From Tanytarsus gracilentus (taxonomy: Eukaryota; Arthropoda; Insecta; Diptera; Chironomidae): a DNA stretch of 64,000 bases. The notes below the pieces were generated by a model, which saw only the letters and a program-made list of their open reading frames with translations, had not been told where the DNA came from and did no database searches. The DNA is taken from positions 6,966,501 to 7,030,500 of the forward strand of contig JAXRKN010000045.1 of assembly GCA_038502055.1 (NCBI GenBank). The letters are read 5' to 3'. Shown one piece after another: positions 49,426-60,439 of this stretch (the stretch's first letter is position 1; every line of letters starts with the position of its first letter). Made by a program: the position numbers and the translations under genes.

Positions 49426-52400
49426 AGTCTTTTTGATATTTTCGCACAGCTTGTTCGCGTTCATGGGCGTCAAAATACCACAGAGTGATAGCGTAACGTG
49501 TTCGATGTGAGGGTTGTACTTCATGTGGATTTCTTCGATCGGACCAGAAAAATGTTATTCGATCAAAAATTGGCTCGATATCGGCGACTTGATCCGTCCA
49601 TACGGAAGGATAAATTCTCAAAAGACCGCCATCCTCAGTCACATCCCAATTGACATTGAGATAATAAATACATGTTATGCATCGACCGTCTTTATTTGGA
49701 TTATCCACATGCTTTACGTAATGTGAACCTTTTCCCTCGTAACATGCCACCATTGCCTGTAATGTGAATAGAAAAAAAGAGTTTTGTGAGATCACTTGCA
49801 TTTGCACGTAGCACATAGCATTGAAAACATTTTAATTATATTTTTTCGCCCGAAACACAAATAAAAGATAGATGTGAAGAAGAAAAAGAGAGATCAAGAG
49901 AGTGAAGAAGTGAATTGCCACAGAGCGGCACCGCGCGTACGTGACTTTTCGATTCCGTCCGAGTACGAAGAAGAGCGAGAAGGCAATATAAACAAACGGC
50001 TGACGGTGTTAGTGTACTTATGTGAGACACAAAATTGTGTATTTACGCTGCGAATCGAGCATGAATCACTTTCTTGACTCCTTCTTCATTGAGTCTAACT
50101 TGATGTTAGTTAAAATACGATACATTGGAAATTACACGTACGCAAGTATCGTTCGCGAAAATTTTAATTTGGATTTCAATTTCTTGCGAATGATAAAAAA
50201 AGAGAGATTTGTAAAATTTTGCAAACTCAAAGCTTTCAAGCAGTTTAAAGTAAATCTTCGTATTAATCAAAAATTTATGTCTCAAAATTATTTTTATTTA
50301 AATAATCTAGTCATCCTTTGATGAATTTCTTTCGGAAGTAAACAATTAGACATAATCTCACCTTCGTTCTCTCACGTATGCTATACTGTCCTAATTTTCC
50401 ATTATTATTGATTCGATTTGCCATAGTTATCACAGCATCAACCTGTTCAATTATTCAAATTAGCGTCTAGTGTAGAAAATTGATAATTGAGTAATACCTG
50501 ATTCATTAAAAATTTAATATTCGCTAAGCCTTCCTCCTTTCCGTCAATCCACATTATTTTATCGCTACGAATGTGCTTTTGATCGACTTTGTTTTTCGTG
50601 GCACCAACTAACTGTCCATCCTGCGGGAAGAGAAAATAATTTGTTATTTCATGAAGGTCAATTACTTTGTTCACGAGCAAAGAATGGTCGCGAAAAATAT
50701 TATTTTTTTGAGGAAGATGAATGAGCGATATTTGAAAAACAACTTTGCAAAACATACTTGAAAGCTTTTTCCTTTTAAATTGCTAAAATTCACGTAGGCG
50801 TGTGCCGAAATAATAAAAGTAAAATAATTTTTGGGAAATAACAATGTAGTGGAATTTTTGTTAACTTGTTTTCTATTTTTTAGAAAAGTAATTTTGCTAA
50901 AGCTCTTATTATGTTTATTTTTCTGGAAGGCATCTGTAAACTTTTAAACCTACACATTGTGAAAGAAATGCTTTAGAAAAGTGAACAATTGCGTACTTTC
51001 CCTTGTTATAAAATTTCTAAAATTGAGTGATTGATGACAAAAAATGTATGATTGTATAATCAATTAGGAATTAATCAAATTAATTGAAAATATTGCCAAA
51101 CGTATAAATTTTTCTAATAACAAAATTCATTGCATAAATCTTAGAAGAAAATTAATTGAACAAATCCAATAAGAAAATTTCTTCAAAATGTTCATAAATT
51201 TTGCTTCAATTTCTTCCAGAAAATTTATTTTTAATCCGAGTAAAACATCTTGAAAAAAAATCCTTCAAAAACAAATTTTCAAATAAACAAAATCCTCCCC
51301 TGCTTTGCCATTTATATATTGTACGTTTATTTTTCATTAACATTCTCGTAAATCTCTTTTACTATCGGTCAGTGATTTTTCGCAGAACTAGTATGTTATG
51401 TCCGTAGATGTGACACCTTGTTCTCATCAACCACTCCCTAGTGTCTTTATCTATTTAAGCTACAAAGCATGTTCGGCCATAAATTTGTTTTTGTCGAATT
51501 AAGTATAGGAGAGCATATGAACTCAAATTTTGTTTTGAGATTTATAAAGTTAATGGAAAAGCTCTGACATAATTTTCAAACCATCCCTTGAACTTTTTCT
51601 CACGGTATGAAAATAAAATCGCGCTTTACTGTATGAAAAGTAATCATGACATTCGTACGTTGTCCAACATTCCTCAACACGATGGAACTTTTTAATGCTT
51701 CTTCTTTTTACTCATCAAACTTACTCTAAATAATCCTGACGAGTAAATCCTTTTGACCTCACTGAGTACTTTGTGGCCTCTTGGTTCGCCTAAAAATGAG
51801 TCGAGAACACATACTCCATATGAATTAAGGTCACGTATTACAGTGTAGCACATCTCTTCGAGAGCCATTTGTTCATCTGGAGATCTGAATTCCACGACAA
51901 TAAAAATGTCAATCATTATTTGCACAGTAAAAAGAAATATTAAACAAATAATCACCTCATTGTTATGTTATCCTGCACTGTGGCATGATTGACATATTTT
52001 GGATTCGAAGTATTTAGCTGCATTGTGTTTGCTAATTGATCACGAAACAATAAAAGTTCTTTTTCTAAATTCTCTTTAGTCTCTTGCACTAAGTTAGGTT
52101 GAAATTCGCGCTGCTCAAGTTGATCGAACAACTTATCACTTAATTGATCGTCTGTATCGACAGTGGAAATTGGCACGTAGCTCCTGAATATATTCGGAGC
52201 ACTTGTAACAACGTTTTCACTATCCAGCGAGTATGTTGACAAAAAATCGTCTGTGCGAAGGTTTAAATTTTTCAAAAACTCTTGCTCCGTACTCTCATCG
52301 ACGACGGAGCTCATCAAATTGAAAAGATTTTCGTCGAAGTCGTTTACCGCGTTGATGTCGATTGTTGCTGTAGTAAAGTCATCGTTGTGTGCGTAAATAG

Positions 52401-52764
52401 CATTGGATGCTTGCTGGTATTGAAGCGGTGTAGGATCATACTCTTTTCGTCCCTCTCTAATCGCAGCTGTATTTTCTGCATGTAGTTGTGAGTTCGATGA
52501 ATGTTGTTGCACTGCTGTCGAAAATAAATTACTTGCACAAGACGACGACGAGTCTATATTATTTATGTTTATAGCCGTCGTTGTTTTTTGAGCTCCTTGA
52601 TGATCGACAATTTTAAAGTAACAATCAGTACGATGAGCAGTCCAATCAATTTTTTGACAATCTCTCGAGCAATAAAATGCTTTCTGGCACTTGCAGATTT
52701 TAACTCCCGTCGTCTTTTTACATATTTTACACAGATATGGCTTATGAACACGATTGACTAACAT
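49385..52764 (-). CDS. Hph: HIF prolyl hydroxylase (EGLN/PHD type)
   Basis: Five exons: 52764-51956, 51884-51725, 50620-50498, 50442-50362 and 49756-49385; 514 aa, in frame. The enzyme uses O2, Fe(II) and 2-oxoglutarate to hydroxylate prolines of HIF-alpha, marking it for degradation when oxygen is present. A MYND zinc finger spans 12-48 (Cys12, 15, 24, 26, 32, 36, His44, Cys48), with one residue between the third and fourth Cys where relatives usually have two. A long low-complexity linker follows to about 270. The oxygenase domain has DGQLV, His407 and Asp409 (KHVDNPN), His469 (NPHEVQP) as iron ligands and Arg478 (TRYAITLWYFD) for 2-oxoglutarate, all intact. A leader acceptor near 52797 suggests an upstream noncoding exon. 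The C-terminus may be spliced alternatively. Homolog of Drosophila fatiga. Confidence 0.96.
49939..49943. promoter_or_regulatory. HIF-type core in Hph intron
   Basis: ACGTG inside a GC-rich island (CACCGCGCGTACGTGAC) in the fourth intron of Hph, 183 bp upstream of the last exon on the gene's strand. The core RCGTG is what HIF-type dimers bind. Use as a site is inferred. Confidence 0.35.
50791..50802. promoter_or_regulatory. Paired HIF-type cores in Hph intron
   Basis: CACGT and GCGTG lie 2 bp apart in CACGTAGGCGTG, both matching RCGTG on one strand or the other, in the 1.1-kb second intron of Hph. Confidence 0.35.
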
Positions 52765-52871
52765 TTTGCTACCTAATTAAAGCTCCTTTGTTCTAAAAAG
52801 AAGTAGGAAAAGAGTTAGAATTTAAATTCTATCGACCTAAATATTAGAATCACCTTGAAAATCACAAAAGT

Positions 52872-53066
52872 CACGTAAAATTTTAGAACCACAAAATATT
52901 TCACGTTTTTGATGTTAACTTAATTTTAATTCGTTATTAAATTCTCTTATTTGATGTGACTAATTGTTATATACAGATAAAAACTGTTGATAACCAAGAA
53001 TTTCACATCATTTTCGCGAAAATATTACTTTCTAAACCAGAAAGGAAAAAAAATATTTGCGACGTG
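52872..53066. promoter_or_regulatory. HIF-type cores upstream of Hph start
   Basis: CACGT at 52872-52876 and 52902-52906 and ACGTG at 53062-53066 all lie within about 300 bp upstream of the ATG at 52764, in AT-rich DNA. Known Drosophila Hph is induced by hypoxia, so feedback control through these sites is plausible. Confidence 0.4.
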
Positions 53067-53099
53067 AAAATGCTACATGTGTGAACGGACTCGGAGAGA

Positions 53100-56000
53100 A
53101 TTGAGAGTAAAAACATTCCGATTGGACAGGGGAAATATTTGAGGTTAGTTGAGTAAAGAGGTTGATAAGATAAAAATGAGTGATGAAAACTTTTAGAAAA
53201 GTTGTGAAAACAATTTAAATATTTTATTATAGTTCTCAAATTTCAATTTAAAATTTTAAAATATCGAATTTAAAGTGAAATTAGTCGCATTTTATTTTTC
53301 TTTAATTTATTTTGGTTAAATTGCGCGAAATTTTAAATCTAGAACTTTAAAAATGTTTTAATGACAAATAGAACAGTTCAAATGTTATAAAAAATATTCT
53401 TCAAAAAATTTAAAAAAATTTGAAATTAATTTTAAGATAAATCTTTCAACTAAAATAAATTAAAATTAATTCAGTAATATTCGACATTCAAAAAACAATT
53501 TCAATTCAATGTGCATTGAAATTTATAAAAAAATGACGTTTAATTCAAAAGTATGTCTTTGAAATTTAGCAGTGACCCAGAAAAAATCAATTAAACGTTT
53601 TAGTTTCCTCCCATAAGGTTGCGCTTTTAGCGTTTATGGTTGATTTCTTGGATATAATGAACTTGAAACTTGGTTCAACCGGTTCAAATTTACAGAATTA
53701 TTAAGTTTTGGTTGAGAATTTTTAAAATGTTAAATTACCTATTTTTATATAAAGATATAATTTTAAGCTAAATTAAATTTTTTCTCATTTTCTTTTATCT
53801 CTTTTTCGCAGAATAACCCAAAATTCCGTTTCAATTACGAGAAAAACGATAAAAGGACTCAATTTGTCGATTTTCGTTTCCTGAGTAAATCTTTTCAAAA
53901 CATATTAACATCATAAAATATTTTAAACAAAGCCAAAAATCATCAAGTTATTCATAAGAGTGCTGAAAATTTTGTTCATCCCACCGCGACCATGAACATC
54001 GTCGAGCATGGTCGCATTATCAACGAAAAAGAGTCAAAAACACATTGGCGGAATTTTTATGATGAAGTCACATATCCGCATGCATTGTTTTTCACACAAA
54101 CACGACACATCAGGCCTTTTATGTGAACAGCTTCTGCTCATAAAATTTCATCAAATAATCAAAAAAGATGAATTTTATTGCTGTTTATATCGTGTGCGTT
54201 ATTTGAATGTACGAGATGCGGAATGGCTTTGAAAATAACAATTTGAAGTATGAAAATCATTATGGTTGATGATTATGTGAGATGGATACGACTTTAATGT
54301 TGATATTTTGGATTTTATGGAAACTATAAAGAGTTTAAAAAAATAGAGCTTTAATTTCCAATAAATTTCTAAATTTTCAATTTATTTAATTTTTTATCGG
54401 TTTTTGCGTCTTTTTTTAAATAAAATTCTAGGCAACGATGTTGACAATTGAATTATTTCTGTACTCAATTTATGACAATACTCAATTTTTGCTTCATTAA
54501 ATTTCAATTGAAAGTATTTCAACCCTCACATTCACAACAGCTGAGATAAGGTTTTTTTCATTCTGAATTTAATCTGAAATTCTTGAAGGTCCAGCTTAAA
54601 AAAAGATTATTTTTACCCTTATCACTCGAATTATTAAAGTCACATTAAAGAGACGAAGTTATGAGAGAGAAAAAATTATAATTTTTCAAATTGTTTCACA
54701 TGTTATAAAAATTGTTCTTTGGCTTTTTGTTGAGTAAACATTAGAAGACAAAAAAGATCGTTTCACTATTTTCTGAACAAGAATAAAACTAAATATTAAA
54801 TTTTAATGTCGATAGAGAAAGAAGTTTGAAAATGGGGATAAATGCGAGAAGAAGATATGATCAATCAATTTAATGTTCCCCATCTGCAGTAACGGAAAGG
54901 ATTTATAAATATTTTATTACTACAGCGAGCGAAGTAAGAGAGAGAAAAAATCTCCGGAAGGAATTGAAAATCTCAAGCTCGGCATCGCTTATGTTCGCTT
55001 GCGATTATTCTTTAAACAAGAGATTATGATTGAGTGAAAACAGAAAAAATATGATTTTAATGGAAAAATGATTTAATAACGAAGAGTTTTGATTAGGCTC
55101 GAAATGGATAAAAAAATTGTTTGTAGGGAACATTCCGGATGTTTTATTTAAGCTCATAGAAAATTGTAAAATCTTCAAATTTCACAACCTTTTTTAATTA
55201 AAAAAATATTAAATATTTTTTTTAGTAAATTTTTATATTTTCCAAAAATTTAAAATTCTTTAAACCCTTGATATACGCAAAAAAAAAACATTTTACGACT
55301 TCATGTTCTCTCTTCAATATTAAAAATGATAAAAAGGAGGAAAAAACTTTATTTCCTCTTCGTTCATGGTGTTGTCATGTTACCTTCACATCCTTCTCCT
55401 CATGTCGCATATACATAAAAAATAATAAAAATGTATATGCATGTTGTTGAAATTTTTCTCATCTATGATGATGTAAATTTATGATGTTTATACAATGTAC
55501 CAGCTCCACAGCAACAACAACATTATGAAAAATGAATTTCTTGGGTATTTGCTGTTGTGTACTATTTTACATCACTTCCTCATCATCGTCAACTTTTTAT
55601 GTCTCTTGCTGGTCTCCGTTGAAACATTGCCGAGGATATGTTGATTAAGACGGAGATGATTAATCTTATAAATTTAAATTTTGAATGTTTTTGAAATAAT
55701 TTTTAAAATTGCCAAAGTTTCACATCCCTTGAACTTACCATGGTATTCTTATATCTATCGCTATAGCTGCATATCATTTTTATTACCCTACCACTGTCGC
55801 ATGCTGAACAAGTTAATTTAAATAAATGGTAAAATGCTTCTTCAATTGCGCTTGAAATTGTGCTACCACTCACGCACTTTTCAACTTTACCTTTTTATAC
55901 GAGTGGAAGGAAACAAATTTCAATTTATGTTTAGGAAATTCACTAAATTTTCCGAGAAGCACTCTCTTTGTAACTTCCTCCAAGAGGACGGTCTCTAATA

Positions 56001-56892
56001 AAAAATAATTTCGGTAAGATAAAAATGTTTAAAGCTTAATTGTGAAAATTTCTTATCAGCTTTAACTAATGAACCCTCATCAAATGTTCACATCTTTAAC
56101 TTTCTAAGTCAACCCATCAAAAAATACTCTCAAACTTCCTCATCCCATCAAATTCACATCCAGACAAAAACTCATTAGATGCAGACACATTTTTGAGTGC
56201 TTTTCTTTAAAAAAGTTAGAGAGCTGATAATGATGATGAAAGATGTCATCTTTCATTTAAGAAAAGTTCTTCTTCATCATGTGTCGATGAGATAATCTCA
56301 TGAAAGTGTGTGTGTCATGTCGGTAATGACATGAATCATGATATCAAGAACAATATTTTTCACTCTCGTTGAAGATGCTTTATCACGATCCACTTACACC
56401 TCACGAGGAAGTTTTTCATTCGAAAATGTGTTTGATGCGCGATTGATATCATTTGTGAATCAAGGTGTGGAAATTGATTTTGATTTTTTTAATAATTTTA
56501 ATTTAATTTTATTTTCAATAAATTGGAATAATTTTTTTGTCATAGCTTTGAAATCCAATCAACAAATTAAAATATTTAAATTCAACTCCAGTGTCTAAAC
56601 CTCAATCGTAAATGATAAAAATCACTTACAGTAAATTTGAGTATCGTGCCAAAAAATTTCGCAACTCATTCGCGTGTTCTGTTTTGCTAACAATGACGCG
56701 AATTTGAGATTATGATAATGATCTGTTTCTTGCAATATCATTCGATTTCATTTCAAATCGCAGATTTATTATCTTTTGTATGACTGCACAACTTATAGAG
56801 TTTTGCTAATTTCATCTCTCAATATTCATTAGCGAGATTGATAGCGTGTTGTGATAGTCATCAAAATTTGTGGATTTTATGATTGTCGAAAT
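53100..56892. other. No gene seen
   Basis: AT-rich upstream flank of Hph and beyond. A fold-back right end lies near 55723. A 23-bp palindromic patch (ATGAAAGATG with its inverse) is near 56237. Small ORFs at 54008, 55268 and 56338 have no support. Confidence 0.5.
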
Positions 56893-57616
56893 CACTATGG
56901 GGATTTTTTTAATTTTTCTGAGAAAAATAAAATTTTGAGTTTACTTTGATTGAAAATAAAAAATATAAAATGCACTATGGATATTAAACAATTTTGGCAT
57001 TTAATTAAATTTCGTGATTCAAAACAGAAGATATTAATGATCAATTAGCCAAGTCCAACATGCTTGACTGAAAAATTTATATTCAGCATGTACAGAAATG
57101 TAAAATAACTTGAAAATTCAGTAAATTCGCGATTTTTTAAAATGCAAATTGCCAGTTCCCTGGACGGTCCTGGACGATTAAACTAATTGGAATCGTTTGA
57201 CTAAGGTCCAAATTATGTTATTCAATGCTCAGAATCTACTTCCATCAACTTCCAACTGATATCTTGACACTCAAAGTTAAGCGACTTTCAGGAAGCTACA
57301 AATCAGCATGCTAAGCTTGATAAAAATTTCTGTTGATGCAAGTCAATGGAGAATGTAAAAACAAACAACTGTTCAGAAAAACTAAGTTCAGGAAGTGAAA
57401 GAGTAAAAAGTTAGAGCACATTTAAGAAATTTAAATTTTCAGAGGGTTCATAGAAAATGGGTTCAAACACTCGATTCCTACGTCCGAAAAAATTGCTTCT
57501 TAGCATTTTTAGGAGGTTTAAGGACCAAACATTCGATTGAGCATGAAAAATTAGAAATATAAGGCATGTCGATTTCACGAATTAAGATATTTTTTTTTAA
57601 TTTTTTCTCCATAGTG
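56893..57616. mobile_element. CACTATGG-ended DNA element
   Basis: Inverted ends CACTATGGGGA (left) and TCTCCATAGTG (right) bound 724 bp. AAAT directly abuts both ends, a 4-bp target duplication. A further CACTATGGATA lies inside at 56973. Ends beginning CAC with a 4-bp duplication fit Chapaev-type elements; Transib elements share similar ends but usually duplicate 5 bp. There is no transposase ORF, so it is non-autonomous. Confidence 0.55.
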
Positions 57617-60100
57617 AAATGTGAAAATTATTCTAGAAAAATTAATTAAAATTTTCAAGTCATGAAAAAATCTTCGATATTAATTTTTAATATTTTTTTC
57701 AACAGCGACAAATAATTTTTTACGATCTCAAATTAATTTGATTCGAATTCAACCGAATCATGATGAAATGAAGATTTTTTGCATCCTTTTCTTTTTTGTG
57801 ATGAACTTTTTTTCTAATGGAAATTTATTGGAAAAAAATTCAAGGATTTTTTGATGATAAATTGATCTCGCGATATTGACTGAGGCGCCAGTGAAAAAAA
57901 TTCAACTCTAAAAATAGAAAAACTTTTTTTTTGCTCTTACGTGATAAATTGTGAATAATTAAGGATGGAGAAAAAGTTTTTTATTCTCGCTCTGAGATTT
58001 TAATATTTGCAGACGTGTCATGATGAAATTCTTCACATCACTGAGATTATGCTTGGTGTACATTTTCATATATAAAAGCATGACGGATGTGATGATACAA
58101 TTCATTATGAAAAATGTCAAGATTTGGTGTGCCATAAAATTTTAACGATGGAAAATAAAAATTTATAAACAAAAAATGTTAAAGATGGAAAAAATTACAA
58201 AATAGAAAAAAAGTTTTTGAACTTCCTGAATCAGCTTAAAAATTTTAAAAATTCAAAAATATCCTGAAACTTTTGATTTAAAAACTCTTCACTAAAATTT
58301 TGTCCAAAAAAGTTCTCGCAATTTTTGTCCTGGATTTCCTAGAATTAAATTTTTAATTGTCGCTCCGGAAAACTTTTTATTTGTCTTCTTTCTCTCACAA
58401 ATAATGAAACTCGACTTTACACATGTAACGATTCTGAAACTTTATCTTATCCTCCTTAAATATTTGCATGCACACTAAGGACTAGAAATTTTTATTCGTA
58501 TGTTAAAATTTTTCTTGAGAAAATAACTTTTTCATCTTCCAGCATTGTTAAAAAGTTGCTCTCGTATTTTTCTTAAAATTGCACATGTAAGCTATTTCAC
58601 TTCTTATTTGTATTCGTACATGAAAAATGATGAACATCAACATCGAGCTTAAGCATACATGAAAGTTTCAATCTGATTACTGCAATCCACATTAGAATAG
58701 TGAAACTGACAAAAATTTAAGATCAATTTTTAAAAATTCATTTTAAATTTTTGAACTTTTGTAAATTTAATTTAGTTTTTCAATTTTGAAAATTCAACTC
58801 AATTTCAAACTTTTTTGAACACTCCCTTCCCTAAATTCAAGCTCGAATGCATTTTATTCACTTGCTTTGGCAAATGATAAACTTTTCCTTCCTTCCGCAC
58901 ATACAAAAGTCATCCGTTAACTTCCAAACCCTCGCCTTCCACCCAAAAACTTCTTGAATAGCTCATTAATTTATGTACCGAGATATTCCATGGACATTAG
59001 CATGTGCATGTGAATATGAAAATTTCATAATGCAGAGTGACGAGATAATTTTCATAAGTAAATCCACCGCAATGTGAGAAATCTGGTGAGGCAAGCAGAA
59101 ATAATCATTTTCACATTCATTCGAGAACATATGACGCCTCCACTTATGGTCTTTTTGGTTCTTGATATAATCAAAAAGCAACTTTTCTCCTCTCATGAAC
59201 TTATTTTTACATTTTCGCACTCATATGAGAATTCAAGCGAAAAAAGACTTGTTGAACATTTTTTTTCTGACAACTTTTCCTTCAACTTTCTTATTTTTAT
59301 ATAAAAATATTTTCTTCGAAAGAAAAACAAAAGAGGAGAAAATATAAAATGATGGTCATAAAAAATATTTTCGGAGTCATGAAAAATCAAGAAAAAGTGA
59401 CTCTTTCTGGCATGCAACATAAAAATCTCATAAAAATAGTGATTTTTATTATACCCACTCGATAAACTTTATTAAACGATCGATAGAATTTATTTATAGA
59501 TTTTTTACAGATGTCCTCGCCACCTTTTTTTACTCCGTTAATTAGCGTATTTCTACTATATGTGTTTTAATTTTCTTAATGATAAAAACCGAGAACAACT
59601 TTTATTACGTTTTAAAGTGATAAAAATAGATTAATTAACATCGATGCTATTTTTGTATAAAAAATTAATTTTAGTTGATTAAATTTTAATGACAATATTT
59701 TAGATCGGCTCCTCTCTAGCAAAATTCTACATTAAGTTTAAACGAATTAACTTATGTGGCAAGATCACGATGATTTTACATCACATGTGATTAACGATTG
59801 CCTAAAAGCACTTTGTTCATTTTCCTCAATATATTATCTAATGCACTCGAATGCACTTCCTGTTCCATGTCATTTCACCCTTTATTGAATGCACTACCCG
59901 CAACGTGATTATTGACCAGGCAATTAAGCAGAATTTCCATTAGCTTCCTATATTTTTTATTTAAAAAAAGAGCAATGAACATGTGAGATATGCTAGCGAG
60001 TCATTCGAGTCGAAAAATAAATGTATTATGTATGATGGCTTGAGCCAGAGGGAGAGAGAGAGATCGAGGGAAGGAGAGAAATTGTTGCAACATCAGAGAG
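57617..60100. other. No gene seen
   Basis: AT-rich spacer with several short chance ORFs (58966-59420), none with splice or family support. Confidence 0.5.
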
Positions 60101-60107
60101 TATAAAA
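60101..60107 (+). promoter_or_regulatory. Candidate TATA box after GAGA runs
   Basis: TATAAAA preceded by about 50 bp of GAGA-type repeats (AGGGAGAGAGAGAGATCGAG), the binding pattern of GAGA factor in insect promoters. An ATG-initiated ORF starts 49 bp downstream of its first base. Confidence 0.35.
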
Positions 60108-60149
60108 TGGAATTATGAAATTATCCGATGAACTGTAAAACTTATTAAT

Positions 60150-60437
60150 ATGATGACTTATTTTATCAAGCCAAAAATTTTTCCTCCCTACTTTCGATAT
60201 TATAACGCCAATATTTCTCATGTGAAACTTCCCAATAAATATCGTCCTTATAGCATGATGTGCGGCCAAAGCTACGTTCTCAAATTTCTATCTCCCTTTC
60301 CCTCAACTGTTGGCCTCTTGCCAAATCACATATGTTTTCATTTTTCCATCCTACATTGCTTCATCTCATCCATGATTTACAGCAAATTTGCAATCATGAA
60401 AGAGAAAAAATTATTTTGGAGAAAGAAAAAGTTTTAA
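60150..60437 (+). CDS. Doubtful 95-aa ORF
   Basis: Single-exon ORF placed correctly behind the TATA-like box at 60101. The product begins MMTYFIKPKIFPPYFRYYNA and ends in a Lys-rich tail (KEKKLFWRKKKF); it has no signal peptide and no recognised domain. AATAAA-like sequence occurs about 115 bp after the stop. It could be a small gene, a noncoding transcript or chance. Confidence 0.22.
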   Translation: MMTYFIKPKIFPPYFRYYNANISHVKLPNKYRPYSMMCGQSYVLKFLSPFPSTVGLLPNHICFHFSILHCFISSMIYSKFAIMKEKKLFWRKKKF

Positions 60438-60439
60438 AA

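Noticed and set aside
52282..52751. Several ORFs overlapping the first Hph exon in other frames
   Set aside because: Shadows of the Hph coding exon, whose MYND and linker frame is supported by homology.
53660..53700. GGTTCAA-type motif suggesting a tRNA T-arm
   Set aside because: No A-box, acceptor stem or anticodon arm could be built around it; no tRNA was found in the window.
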